Source of the DNA: Paenibacillus cellulosilyticus
GTDB lineage: Bacteria > Bacillota > Bacilli > Paenibacillales > Paenibacillaceae
Direction: 5' to 3'
NCBI RefSeq assembly: GCF_003182255.1
Contig: NZ_QGTQ01000025.1
Span: 28,116-92,115 of the forward strand
Length of the DNA: 64,000 nt
Shown in pieces: positions 18,269 through 26,427 of this stretch; position 1 is the stretch's first letter; every line of letters begins with the position of its first letter. The translations under genes were made by a program, and so were the position numbers. The notes under the pieces were generated by a model, which saw only the letters and a program-made list of their open reading frames with translations, ran no database searches and had not been told where the DNA came from.

Positions 18269-18723
18269 AGCTGGAGTTCATGTATGCGGCAGGCTATCGA
18301 ACATGTGATACATGCAGCGGAACGGGCAGACACTCGTCATCATCTTGCGCGCAACAAAGCCGCATCGCGAAGGACGACGGGACAGAATGGTCATCTATGG
18401 ATCTGAGTAAGGGAGCAGGCAGCGCAGCAAACCGGGCTGCTCATGCAGGCGATACGGAGGATGAAGCAGCATTGTGCGTTCAATGCGCAGGCGTCGGTTC
18501 CGTACGAGTTGAGCGAGTTGCCACATTGTCGCTGGAGGCCTCTATCATCAGCTTATGTATCGCGAGCTGCGTGGCAGCCTATACCGGCAGGCCGCTAATG
18601 ATCGCGTTGTTCCTGACGTTTGTTTTATTCGCCGCCCGAATGATCAGCTTCCGCACGGAGCGCTACCTGCTTAAGAAGCGTCATGCCTCGAAGTGCTCTT
18701 CTTCCACTTCGTCGTCGACCTGA
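18265..18723 (+). CDS. Small membrane protein with DnaJ-like CxxCxGxG motifs
   Basis: Unrecognised protein of about 152 aa. It has two zinc-finger-like repeats, CDTCSGTG near the N-terminus and CVQCAGVG about residue 75, which match the CxxCxGxG unit of DnaJ. A low-complexity Ser/Ala/Gly segment separates them. Two hydrophobic segments follow (about 90-110 and 112-130), then a basic/Ser-rich tail. The start at 18265 overlaps the MATE stop (ATGA) and has GGAGGAGGG upstream, so the two are translationally coupled. A partner or folding factor for the transporter is an inference. Confidence 0.8.
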   Translation: MKLEFMYAAGYRTCDTCSGTGRHSSSSCAQQSRIAKDDGTEWSSMDLSKGAGSAANRAAHAGDTEDEAALCVQCAGVGSVRVERVATLSLEASIISLCIASCVAAYTGRPLMIALFLTFVLFAARMISFRTERYLLKKRHASKCSSSTSSST

Positions 18724-18770
18724 GCAAGGGGCTGGTACGCGAGTATCACAATAAAGGAATTTATTCCCTT

Positions 18771-18879
18771 ATGTCGAAAAGTATCAACACTTATAGGCCT
18801 TGCCATGTTAGTCTCTTTGTATTATCTCGGCATGAACTTTGATGGTATCTATGATTGGGCTGTACCTGACTCAAAATAA
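18771..18879 (+). pseudogene. Possible frameshifted 35-aa membrane peptide gene
   Basis: An ATG at 18771 preceded by AAAGGA starts MSK, but the frame then changes at GAAAAG. Removing one A there gives MSKVSTLIGLAMLVSLYYLG, continuing as MNFDGIYDWAVPDSK and stopping at 18879 just before a terminator. The span is 36 codons plus one base. It is either a recent frameshift in an A run, a sequencing error or a chance pattern. Confidence 0.35.
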
Positions 18880-18890
18880 CAAACATACAG

Positions 18891-18928
18891 AAGCCGCTCC
18901 ATATAGCTATATGGAGCAGGCTTTTTTA
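18891..18928 (+). terminator. Terminator between convergent units
   Basis: AGCC-G-CTCCATATAG pairs with CTATATGGAG-CA-GGCT and is followed by seven T residues on the plus strand. Confidence 0.9.
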
Positions 18929-18948
18929 TTGGGCAGAAACTATCGCTG

Positions 18949-19929
18949 TCACTCTGACAGAAGCTGTCGCTGCGGCAGCTCTTTGCGATAAGTAGACGGT
19001 GAGGTCCCGGCCCAATCCTTGAATTTCTTCGAGAAATAGAGCGGGTCATTAAACCCGACGGCCGACGCGACTTGATCGATCGGCATCGATGTGTCGGATA
19101 GCAGCATCTGCGCGCGTTCCAGCCGGATTTGCATCAAATACTGCTTCGGCGACAGGCCCGTCGTCCGTTTGAACATGCGGCTTAGGTGCGTTCGATGATA
19201 ACCTAGCATGCGGGACAGCTGCTCAATGGACACGGGCTGCGTGTAATGGAGCGACATGAAGCGGACCGCCTGTTCGATCTGTCGATCAATCGCCGCTGTA
19301 TCCGGCTCGGCGCTCGTACCGTTTCCGTGACAGATGCGGCCCATTTGACCGAGGATGAGACGCAGCCAGCCCGATGCTTCGAGATCGGCTATCGGCGGGT
19401 CGTCTGGTTGCTGCAAGGTGTCGTGCAGGGAGCTGTACAGCGGCCGCAGATCAGGAAGGCGGGCGCCGCGAATAATCGGGCGATCCGGCGTTACACCCAT
19501 CGACTCGAGCAGCGGTGCTGCATTCGAACCAACGAAGCCGACCCACGTATAGTGCCAAGGCTCCTCCGCATCCGCCTGGTAGGAGAACAGCTCGCCGGGG
19601 AAAATGACGAACGAATCGCCGCCGCGGCACGTATACGATTGCCCTCGCGTCCGATAGACGCCGTGGCCGGACAGGACGGTATGCATGAGCACATAGTCGT
19701 GGATGGCGGGGCCGATTTTGTGCAGCGGATGGGGCTGGCCTTCACCACTGAACAAGACGACAAGCTCGCCTTCGCCGGGCGCCGGGTTCATAAGAAACCG
19801 ATGATAGTCGTGTTCGCCTCTTGTATCGCCAATTGGCGCAAGTACCTGTTCGTCATCCAGTTCCTCTAGCAGTGGATCACGTTGTTCATCGTCCCTTTCG
19901 TTATCCGTCAAGTGCTCTTGTTCAGCCAT
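18949..19929 (-). CDS. AraC-family regulator with cupin sensor domain
   Basis: Regulator of about 326 aa. An acidic N-terminal tail is followed by an AraC_binding cupin (residues about 70-160; PGELFSYQADAEEPWHYTWVGF). The C-terminal DNA-binding domain has IEQLSRMLGYHRTHLSRMFKR and IDQVASAVGFNDPLYFSKKFK, ending GTSPSTYRK. This is the pattern of sugar-utilisation regulators such as the melibiose/arabinose types. The ATG at 19929 is preferred over the GTG at 19938 because GGAGGT lies 9 nt before it. No sugar operon is adjacent, so its target is unknown. Confidence 0.9.
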   Translation of the reverse strand: MAEQEHLTDNERDDEQRDPLLEELDDEQVLAPIGDTRGEHDYHRFLMNPAPGEGELVVLFSGEGQPHPLHKIGPAIHDYVLMHTVLSGHGVYRTRGQSYTCRGGDSFVIFPGELFSYQADAEEPWHYTWVGFVGSNAAPLLESMGVTPDRPIIRGARLPDLRPLYSSLHDTLQQPDDPPIADLEASGWLRLILGQMGRICHGNGTSAEPDTAAIDRQIEQAVRFMSLHYTQPVSIEQLSRMLGYHRTHLSRMFKRTTGLSPKQYLMQIRLERAQMLLSDTSMPIDQVASAVGFNDPLYFSKKFKDWAGTSPSTYRKELPQRQLLSE

Positions 19930-19956
19930 CCGTTTCACACCTCCTCGCCTCTGAGA

Positions 19957-20985
19957 TTAATAGTTGTTCCGTAAGTACTCTACCGCTTCTTTCAATGTAC
20001 TAACTGGTACGATTCGAAGGTCGTCGTATCCGCGCTTCTTAGCTTCGTCGATCGCCTCCTGCGCATTGTGGCTGGTTATGTCCTGATCCTTCGGACAGAA
20101 GAACAGAACGACGCCGGCCTGATGGGCGGCGATGATTTTGTCGCGCATGCCGCCGATTTGACCGACATTGCCGTTCATATCAATTGTGCCTGTGCCTGCG
20201 ATTTTCAAACCATGCGTCAGATCCTCCGGCAGCAGCTGGTCGAGAATTTCGAGCGAGAACATGAGTCCCGCAGAAGGCCCGCCGATATCCGATTCGGCAA
20301 AATCGATCCTGCGTGACGGTGTCACGACATATTCCGGCTCGAAGACCGCGCCGATGCCGGGCACACCTTGCGCGTTCGCGGCGACAAGCTCGATCTGTAC
20401 CGTTCGTTCCTCGCTATCACGCAGAATGACTGCTTCGATGATGTCGCCGACTTTTTTCTGAGACGTGATGTAGCTGCTGACTGCCTGCAAGGATTGGGCC
20501 GGACGATCGTCTACTTCGAGCAAAATATCACCGACCTCGAGCACGCCTTCAGCTTTGGAGCCAGCCACGAGCATACGCAGGAACAGACCCGTCACACGTT
20601 TGTCTACTTGCAGTCCGGCTTCGCTCAGTGCAGAGGCGACCGCCGTCTGCTGCGACGATGACATCATATGTTTGAGTACGACCACATACTCCTTGTCTGT
20701 AAGATTGCCTTGTACATCCGAGGTTTTGCGAACCTCGGTATCGGAATCGAGAATGCCTTTAATGAGCATGACGACATTGCGAGCTTTCTGCGAATAGACG
20801 GTCGTCAGGTTGAAGGAGCCTGCGCTTTTCTGCTTCTGGCCTTGCTCCACCGTGACGAGCTCATGGAGCGGTTCTACCGTTCCTGGTTGATAGAGATAGT
20901 AGGGCGTTGGCAGCAAGAATAGGATCAGATAAAGCGCGATAAATGCTATAACCCAGCGTGTTAAACGTTGTCGGAACCATTTCAT
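19957..20985 (-). CDS. Membrane-anchored PDZ-Lon type serine protease (SepM/YlbL family)
   Basis: Protease of about 342 aa. A single N-terminal membrane helix (about residues 8-28) is followed by a PDZ domain (about 125-195, VEGVLEVGDILLEVDDRPA-like) and a Lon C-terminal proteolytic domain. The catalytic Ser lies in GGPSAGLMFSLEI and the Lys in GGMRDKIIAAHQAG, the Ser-Lys dyad of this family. In relatives it acts outside the membrane on small peptides or membrane proteins (SepM in streptococcal competence, YlbL in Bacillus). The start at 20985 has GAGGTT upstream. It lies 27 nt downstream of the AraC gene's start region, in the same direction. Confidence 0.93.
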   Translation of the reverse strand: MKWFRQRLTRWVIAFIALYLILFLLPTPYYLYQPGTVEPLHELVTVEQGQKQKSAGSFNLTTVYSQKARNVVMLIKGILDSDTEVRKTSDVQGNLTDKEYVVVLKHMMSSSQQTAVASALSEAGLQVDKRVTGLFLRMLVAGSKAEGVLEVGDILLEVDDRPAQSLQAVSSYITSQKKVGDIIEAVILRDSEERTVQIELVAANAQGVPGIGAVFEPEYVVTPSRRIDFAESDIGGPSAGLMFSLEILDQLLPEDLTHGLKIAGTGTIDMNGNVGQIGGMRDKIIAAHQAGVVLFFCPKDQDITSHNAQEAIDEAKKRGYDDLRIVPVSTLKEAVEYLRNNY

Positions 20986-21101
20986 CGTACAGTGAACCTC
21001 ACATTCTTCGATCATTGTTTTCTCATTATCGCATAAAAGAATAGCAGTTCCCAGCGGAGTGGAAAAGGGTGGAGATAACGAGATTTAGTGTTCTATGTTT
21101 A

Positions 21102-21125
21102 TTCTATATATGTTTAAATATAGAA
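21102..21125. promoter_or_regulatory. Perfect inverted repeat, candidate operator
   Basis: TTCTATAT-ATGTTTAA-ATATAGAA is a perfect 8-bp dyad about 70 nt upstream of the stalk-domain protein gene. No regulator is assigned. Confidence 0.35.
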
Positions 21126-21194
21126 ACTGATAGAATAGATTCGGCGTCAATACTAGTTGAATCTATCTTATGAAATGAGAGTGGAGTTGTCATA

Positions 21195-21941
21195 ATGAAC
21201 GATAAACTAAAAATCGCTGCCGCCGTAATTTGCTTGGGCGGGGCTTTCACAGCTGTCTCGTACGCATCGGATTTGGTGCAGGCGCATCTATCCAATGGCG
21301 CGATCTATATCAATAACGAGAAGAAGGAGCTGCCAAGCGGTCAGTCCGTCATGAATGTGAATGGCAGCACCTATGTGCCGATTCGATTCATTTCGGAGCA
21401 GCTGCACAATATCGTAGGATACGATGCACAGAGCAAATCGGTCTATATCGACGACAACCAGATTCGTTACAACAAATCGACAGTCACACAATCCGATCAG
21501 ACGGAGCAGTTCAAGCTGAAGCTGTCCTCCGCGAAGACTCGGTATGCAGAAGGTGAGCCATTGAACGTCTGGGCCAGCCTGACCTCGCTGAGCAAGGAGG
21601 AGCTGACTATCCATCATGGCGGAGCATTGATTCTTTACTACATTCGAGGGGCAGATGGAACAGAAGCAAGCTTGTTGGACCCACAAATGCTCGTGACCGA
21701 GACATTCCAGTACGACAATGAGCGGCTCGAATCGATGCCGCAGGAGCTGCTCATCTCCTATAACTTGAACCGACTCCATTCCGACGATTTGGACACCTAT
21801 ATGCGAACAACCCCGCGTCCGGCAGCGCTGCCGAAGGGCAAATATGTGATAGGGGCGGTATCCTCTTATTCTTTGAATGAGGACAACATGATCGATACGA
21901 AGCAGGAGCTAGTGGCGGAGCTGGAGATAGAGGTAGAGTAA
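21195..21941 (+). CDS. Exported protein with copper amine oxidase-like (stalk) N-terminal domain
   Basis: Secreted or wall-associated protein of 248 aa. A signal peptide covers about residues 1-25 (AAAVICLGGAFTAVSYA). Residues 30-95 match the copper-amine-oxidase N-terminal stalk domain common in Paenibacillus (AIYINNEKKELPSG, NGSTYVPIRFISEQL, YDAQSKSVYI). The C-terminal ~140 residues resemble a beta-sandwich, possibly an intracellular proteinase inhibitor (BsuPI)-like fold (LKLSSAKTRYAEGEPLNVWASL). The stalk domain alone is not catalytic. Its role is unknown. Confidence 0.8.
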   Translation: MNDKLKIAAAVICLGGAFTAVSYASDLVQAHLSNGAIYINNEKKELPSGQSVMNVNGSTYVPIRFISEQLHNIVGYDAQSKSVYIDDNQIRYNKSTVTQSDQTEQFKLKLSSAKTRYAEGEPLNVWASLTSLSKEELTIHHGGALILYYIRGADGTEASLLDPQMLVTETFQYDNERLESMPQELLISYNLNRLHSDDLDTYMRTTPRPAALPKGKYVIGAVSSYSLNEDNMIDTKQELVAELEIEVE

Positions 21942-21988
21942 CGAACTAGGCCCGGTGGCTAGACGCCCCGACCGCCGACGAAACGACA

Positions 21989-22034
21989 AAGAGCTGTCCC
22001 ATGAAGTCTACCGACTTCAAGGACAGCTCTTTTA
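21989..22034. terminator. Bidirectional terminator between convergent genes
   Basis: AAAGAGCTGTCC pairs with GGACAGCTCTTT, with an inner GAAGT/ACTTC stem. It separates the stalk-domain gene from queF. Confidence 0.9.
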
Positions 22035-22049
22035 TGTAAGGACAGCCGA

Positions 22050-22547
22050 TTAACGGTTGTCCACTTTCTCTGGATACATATCGTGCTGCATCAGGCGCTG
22101 CGTCGCCATATCTTCGAACTTCGTGCCCGGCTTGCCGTAGTTGCAGTACGGGTCGATCGAGATGCCGCCGCGCGGCGTGAATTTGCCCCAAACCTCGATA
22201 TAACGTGGTTCCATGAGCTTGATCAGGTCGTTCATAATAATGTTCATGCAGTCCTCGTGAAAATCGCCATGGTTGCGGAAGCTGAACAGATACAGCTTAA
22301 GCGACTTGCTCTCGACCATCTTCACATCAGGAATGTAGCTGATATAGATTGTCGCGAAATCCGGCTGTCCCGTAATCGGGCAAAGGCTCGTGAATTCCGG
22401 GCAGTTGAATTTGACGAAGTAGTCACGGTACGGATGTTTGTTGTCGAACGTTTCGAGCACGCTTGGTGCGTATTCGAATGGGTACTTGGTGCCTTGGTTG
22501 CCGAGGAGCGTCAGATCGCTCATCTCCTCATGTTGTCTTCCTGTCAT
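22050..22547 (-). CDS. queF: NADPH-dependent 7-cyano-7-deazaguanine reductase
   Basis: Reduces preQ0 to preQ1 in queuosine synthesis; 165 aa, the size of the short (unimodular) QueF. The active-site Cys is in [16 protein letters not shown], and the QueF motif [21 protein letters not shown] is complete. AAAGGAG lies 8 nt upstream of the ATG. It stands alone, without queCDE in this window, and is controlled by a preQ1 riboswitch in its leader. Confidence 0.96.
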   Translation of the reverse strand: MTGRQHEEMSDLTLLGNQGTKYPFEYAPSVLETFDNKHPYRDYFVKFNCPEFTSLCPITGQPDFATIYISYIPDVKMVESKSLKLYLFSFRNHGDFHEDCMNIIMNDLIKLMEPRYIEVWGKFTPRGGISIDPYCNYGKPGTKFEDMATQRLMQHDMYPEKVDNR

Positions 22548-22566
22548 TATGTGGTCTCCTTTGAGC

Positions 22567-22599
22567 TTAGTTTTTTAGAGAGGGAGTTTGCGAACCTCT
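22567..22599 (-). ncRNA. preQ1-I riboswitch
   Basis: On the minus strand the class I preQ1 signature is present: AGAGGTTCGCAAACTCCCTCT followed by CTAAAAAACTAA. The A-rich tail sits about 7 nt before the AAAGGAG of queF, so translational control by the end product of QueF is likely. A -10 TATAAT lies upstream at 22658-22653 (minus strand). Confidence 0.92.
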
Positions 22600-22949
22600 A
22601 CCTTGCTTGTGGCAAGGATTTCGATGCGCCGCCAAACGCGCAGCGCGTATCCATTATAGCAGGTTCGGCCAGCTTGTGTAGAACAGATGCGGGAATGGCA
22701 ATATTTTTAATGGCGGAGAGCGTTGATGGTTGATATGTCTCCAAAAAAGAACCGCAACATGAGTTGATCGTAGTAGTAGTTCTATCCAGACAAACCATTA
22801 GCCGCATCATTTCATGCTGAACTAAATAAGCTTGTACCTGAAAACCATTTGTTATGGAAGATCTATTCAATAGTAGATTCCGGATTTGTTTTGCGAACAA
22901 TAAGATTTCGTCAGAGTAGTAGACTGAAGTTTTAGTTTTTATATAAGAC

Positions 22950-22982
22950 GAAGCATCCCATAATCAGTGGGATGCTTCCCTT
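22950..22982 (-). terminator. Terminator downstream of the small exported protein gene
   Basis: GAAGCATCCCA pairs with TGGGATGCTTC. Read on the minus strand it ends the 23024-23350 unit. The stretch between it and the queF promoter shows no gene. Confidence 0.75.
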
Positions 22983-23023
22983 AGTCGCAGTCTATTTAAA
23001 ACAATATTTAATACATCGAAGGA

Positions 23024-23350
23024 TTATTTATCCTTTTGAGAAGAACATGTACCTGTTTCCAGAAGTTCTACGCTAATTCCTCCGGTCACTCCTTCGGAAG
23101 AGTATCCAGCTTCTTCTCGGAGTTTCTTAGCCTCATCTTCCGACACTTCGACCGAGAAGGTTTTATGGGGAATAGAGCATCCATTTATAATTAATTCGCT
23201 GGTCGATGTTTGAACTACATCGGGATAAGCTTCTAATTTTGCTTCCGGCGGATAGACATACACCTTATTAACTGGATGGTGAAAAAGCTGGCTGGCTAAC
23301 ACTCCTATACCCGCAACGATGCTGACTAAACCGATTGAACGATGCTTCAT
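23024..23350 (-). CDS. Small exported protein sharing a motif with its neighbour
   Basis: Unrecognised protein of 108 aa. The N-terminal hydrophobic segment (about residues 5-22, GLVSIVAGIGVLASQLF) is a signal peptide or anchor. Near the C-terminus, SEDEAKKLREEAGYSSEGVT and then GGISVELLETG match a stretch of the protein encoded next upstream (23586-24158). Two cysteines in the mature part could form a disulfide. AAGGAGG lies 7 nt before the ATG at 23350; the longer frame from 23401 is rejected. Confidence 0.75.
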   Translation of the reverse strand: MKHRSIGLVSIVAGIGVLASQLFHHPVNKVYVYPPEAKLEAYPDVVQTSTSELIINGCSIPHKTFSVEVSEDEAKKLREEAGYSSEGVTGGISVELLETGTCSSQKDK

Positions 23351-23429
23351 ACAGACTCCTCCTTTCGTATGGATCAGTATATTTAACTGACGCAATTTCA
23401 TGACTGTGGGTTGCGGAGTAATCTGTAAA

Positions 23430-23488
23430 TTACATAAAGAAATGAATCCTTGGTCGATGAGTCATGTCCATTGACCAAGGATTCATTT
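23430..23488 (-). terminator. Strong hairpin terminator
   Basis: A 16-bp perfect stem (AAATGAATCCTTGGTC at 23440-23455 with GACCAAGGATTCATTT at 23473-23488) is followed on the minus strand by TTTCTTTATG. It separates the two small exported protein genes. Confidence 0.85.
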
Positions 23489-23585
23489 GATAAGACGAAA
23501 CCTTTATTACATATAGCTTGTTTCGAAGTATACAGATTCCAATCTCGTCGCTTTATATGGTGAAATATAGTCATCCCAAATTGGA

Positions 23586-24158
23586 TCATCTTCCCACAGG
23601 TCGCCAGTTTTTTTCTTCATATCTTGGATACCCTTTCAGAACCTGGCAACCCGTTACAGCTTTAGAACCGGTAGCTGTTATTGTTTTCGTAGTTCCAATC
23701 GAGAAGCTAGCCCCGATTTGTGCGCTGATGATTTTTAACATGCTAGCGGAGAAGCTAACATTACCCGTAAGTGTCGATGTTTTGGTGAAGGTTGCACTAT
23801 TCGTCAGTGTCATGTTACACCCACTAGTCCCAGGCAGATAAGGATCGGAATAGTCAATTCTATAGGAAGTCGCTGGATTTACTATATAATATTCGTTTCC
23901 GCCGATCTCCAGTGGTGTAATAATATTTGACTCGGTTGTCGTCGACGTTTCCTCTGGATAGACAATAAATCCGCCTGTTACTTTATCATCGTAAGGTAAA
24001 CCTGCTTCGGTACGTAAACGCTGCGCCTCACTCTTGCTCACTTGTACAATCTTATTTCCTTTCTTGACCTCCTTAGCACTGGAAGCGGCGGTAGCAAATT
24101 GAGGAATCGATACGATTAGTAGACAAGCAAAAATACTTAATAGAGACTTTCTAAACAG
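23586..24158 (-). CDS. Exported protein of unknown function, probable CTG start
   Basis: Unrecognised, about 190 aa if started at CTG 24158. Starting there gives a clear signal peptide (FRKSLLSIFACLLIVSIPQF, then ATA/A). The frame is open back to a stop just upstream, and AAGAGGAA lies about 9 nt before CTG; no ATG, GTG or TTG gives a signal sequence. Residues about 47-75 (VSKSEAQRLRTEAGLP, then KVTGGFIVYPEET) match the neighbouring small protein. The C-terminal ~90 residues are Thr/Ser-rich alternating beta strands between two cysteines (GTSGCNMTLTNS and AVTGCQVL), reminiscent of secreted beta-sheet or aerolysin-like proteins, though not firmly. Confidence 0.7.
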   Translation of the reverse strand: MFRKSLLSIFACLLIVSIPQFATAASSAKEVKKGNKIVQVSKSEAQRLRTEAGLPYDDKVTGGFIVYPEETSTTTESNIITPLEIGGNEYYIVNPATSYRIDYSDPYLPGTSGCNMTLTNSATFTKTSTLTGNVSFSASMLKIISAQIGASFSIGTTKTITATGSKAVTGCQVLKGYPRYEEKNWRPVGR

Positions 24159-24585
24159 TTCTTTTTGGTTCCTCTTTTATCAAAAAAATAATAAATACTA
24201 AATAATATGATTGTTGATAAATTCGCCTTGGGGTGGTATTTATAATTTTTTTAGATAATATCCAAATCTGGATAGGGTCCGAAGAAGAGAATGTATTAAA
24301 ATATGGGTATGTGGGAAGATAGTTCCTAGTGACTAGACCCTGTATATCAGAGCATAATGAAATATATTTCCTGTTTAGACTGATTCGACTTCAAGATGGT
24401 CCTACCACTTTTGCAGTAAACGTAAGGCAGATGGTAAGCTAAATGAGAAAAAGCAGTCCATCCTAGGTTGAGGATAAACTGCTTTTTTAGTTCATAGATA
24501 TTCGATTCAAATTTACAACTTTCGCTCAGACAAAAGTGATGCTTTTGCAGAACTCTCTATTAAGCGTTTTTTCTAAGCTATAGAA
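24159..24585. other. AT-rich intergenic stretch with a terminator hairpin
   Basis: No gene is seen. It is markedly AT-rich near 24180-24330. A bidirectional terminator-like hairpin at 24449-24492 (AAAAAGCAGT pairing with ACTGCTTTTTT, inner CCT/AGG) probably ends the minus-strand gene at 24586. Confidence 0.6.
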
Positions 24586-25659
24586 TTATAAATCTCGCAC
24601 CTCATACGCAAACGGTTCTTCACACGAGTATATATCATGCAAGAATCCCTTATACGGGATGTCATCCTCCAAACATTTGATGAGATACGACAGTTCCTCG
24701 TCGCACGCCGGCTCCTCGCCGTTGTTCCGCATGACCTCGAATGCATCAACAATATTCTCCATGATGTTTGCCTGAATAAATAAGGGCACCTGATCCAACA
24801 TGGAATCTTCGAGCTCGGTCTCGGATCGGTATCCTGCAAGGACGGTTGCGAAGTAATCATCCATGAATGCTTTGCGTTTGCCGGCGTCCGGCTCGAATTG
24901 TATCCAGCCTACACCTTGTGTCCAGAGACCTGCCAGATCAAACATATACCAGCAGTAACATGCATTATCGAAATCATAGACCGTGATTTGCCCGGTATTG
25001 TAATCGATCGAATAATTCCCGTCGTTATAATCAAAATGGACCATACCGAAAGATTCGCGGTTCTTGTCCAATTGTTCTAAGGTTGTAAGGAGCTCGAACA
25101 GCTTCTTCTTCAGCAGCGGCAACGAGTCGGGTATCAGTGTATCGATAGATTCGGCATTGTATTTGTCTTCAAAACGATGCCGGCTATGGGCAGACGCATA
25201 CCCTTTCGATAGGTGGTGCAGCTTTCCCAGCGTTTTACCGCAATTATAATAATATTCGGTAATAGGGACGCCATCCCGATACCGATAATGATTGTCCGCA
25301 AGCCTTGTTCCTCTGGCCTTCTCAAACAGGCAGACAAAGAAGGTGTGATTATTGTGAGTGATCTCTTCCAGAAGATTTCCATTCCTGGAGCTGACTACAT
25401 CCGATACACTGCCTCCATGCTCGTATAAATATCGGATATACTCCACTTCTCCGAGAAAATCTTCCCGACTCCTGTCCGGCAAGAAAGCGATTCGGAGTAT
25501 CAGAGCTTTGGCGCCTTCTTTCTCGCAGGTGTATACGATGTTCCGCCCGCCGTCATGCGCAGGAATCAGCTGGATATCGCAGCCTTCCAACCCGTACAGC
25601 TCGGATACCAATGGAAGCAAATAAGCATTTCCAATTTCGACAACCTCGTTATGATTCAA
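24586..25659 (-). CDS. APH/protein-kinase-fold phosphotransferase (SrkA/homoserine kinase-like)
   Basis: Small-molecule or protein kinase of the aminoglycoside phosphotransferase fold, 357 aa. The catalytic Brenner motif is HFDYNDGNYSID (H-x-D-x4-N) and the metal-binding Asp is in VYDFDNACY. The closest remembered architectures are SrkA/YihE-like and type II homoserine kinase-like proteins; antibiotic resistance cannot be assumed. The frame begins at a TTG at 25659, supported by AAAGGAG 7 nt upstream. Monocistronic, with a terminator hairpin about 95 nt downstream. Confidence 0.85.
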   Translation of the reverse strand: MNHNEVVEIGNAYLLPLVSELYGLEGCDIQLIPAHDGGRNIVYTCEKEGAKALILRIAFLPDRSREDFLGEVEYIRYLYEHGGSVSDVVSSRNGNLLEEITHNNHTFFVCLFEKARGTRLADNHYRYRDGVPITEYYYNCGKTLGKLHHLSKGYASAHSRHRFEDKYNAESIDTLIPDSLPLLKKKLFELLTTLEQLDKNRESFGMVHFDYNDGNYSIDYNTGQITVYDFDNACYCWYMFDLAGLWTQGVGWIQFEPDAGKRKAFMDDYFATVLAGYRSETELEDSMLDQVPLFIQANIMENIVDAFEVMRNNGEEPACDEELSYLIKCLEDDIPYKGFLHDIYSCEEPFAYEVRDL

Positions 25660-25903
25660 ATAATCTCTCCTTTATTCTTATTGCTAGATGGACTTACCTA
25701 CTGATTTTCTAACGGTCTTGTTTAACATTGATCCATCATTCCTCTCGAGTATATTCACATTGTATATTAACAAATATGGAATATAAAACATATAGAATTA
25801 AGTTGAAGACCAAGCGATTCAGCTAACATGCAGGAGGCTTGATTGATTTATCGAATAGTTCTCCTACAACGAACACTTACAAGTAGTGATACGGGAGGAC
25901 GTT

Positions 25904-26389
25904 ATGGCAGCTAGAAATGTGTGCGGATTATATACGATGTGCATCGTGCAGGACGGTGACAACATCTTGCTCATGAACAGGCCGGATAAGCTTGGCTTCC
26001 CGGGCTATATCGGTCCTGGCGGCAAAGTGGATTTCCCTGAGAGCTTCACGGAAGGGGCGGTGCGCGAGCTGCGAGAAGAAACGGGGCTTATCGTACAGCC
26101 TGAGGACCTGATCTTCAAAGGCATCGACGAATATGTTGTGCCGAAGACGAATTATCGTTATTTGGTTTTCAATTATTTAGCGAAAAAGTATACGGGGCAG
26201 TTATTGACCGATCCACCCGAAGGGGAGCTGCGCTGGGTGAACCTAGTCGATGCGATGGAGCTGCCGATGCAGTCATGGTTCAAACGGAGGCTGCCATTGT
26301 TCTTCGAACCGGGTACCTTCGAAATATCGGTCGTATGGGACGAGGACAATGACAGCTCTATTGAAGATAAGCTGCGACAGCTTGGATGA
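25904..26389 (+). CDS. Nudix hydrolase, MutT/8-oxo-dGTPase-like
   Basis: Nucleotide-diphosphate hydrolase of about 161 aa. The Nudix box is complete: GKVDFPE, seven residues, then RELREETGL. The domain opens with CIVQDGDNILLMNRPDK, as in MutT/YtkD-like 8-oxo-dGTPases. It probably cleans the nucleotide pool or degrades a related substrate; the exact substrate is not readable. The ATG at 25904 follows GGGAGGAC; a GTG at 25886 lies upstream in frame. It ends at a bidirectional terminator shared with the convergent RidA-like gene. Confidence 0.93.
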   Translation: MAARNVCGLYTMCIVQDGDNILLMNRPDKLGFPGYIGPGGKVDFPESFTEGAVRELREETGLIVQPEDLIFKGIDEYVVPKTNYRYLVFNYLAKKYTGQLLTDPPEGELRWVNLVDAMELPMQSWFKRRLPLFFEPGTFEISVVWDEDNDSSIEDKLRQLG

Positions 26390-26390
26390 A

Positions 26391-26420
26391 CAAAATCCCC
26401 TCGTTATGAGGGGATTTTGC
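26391..26420. terminator. Bidirectional terminator
   Basis: CAAAATCCCCTC-GTTAT-GAGGGGATTTTG is a perfect dyad between convergent genes. Confidence 0.92.
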
Positions 26421-26427
26421 ATTTGAT

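Noticed and set aside
22598..22900. 100-aa minus-strand ORF upstream of queF
   Set aside because: It overlaps the queF promoter region and has no ribosome binding site; the preQ1 riboswitch explains the end of the interval.
23398..23589. 63-aa minus-strand ORF between the two exported-protein genes
   Set aside because: It reads through a strong terminator hairpin and has no recognisable start signal.
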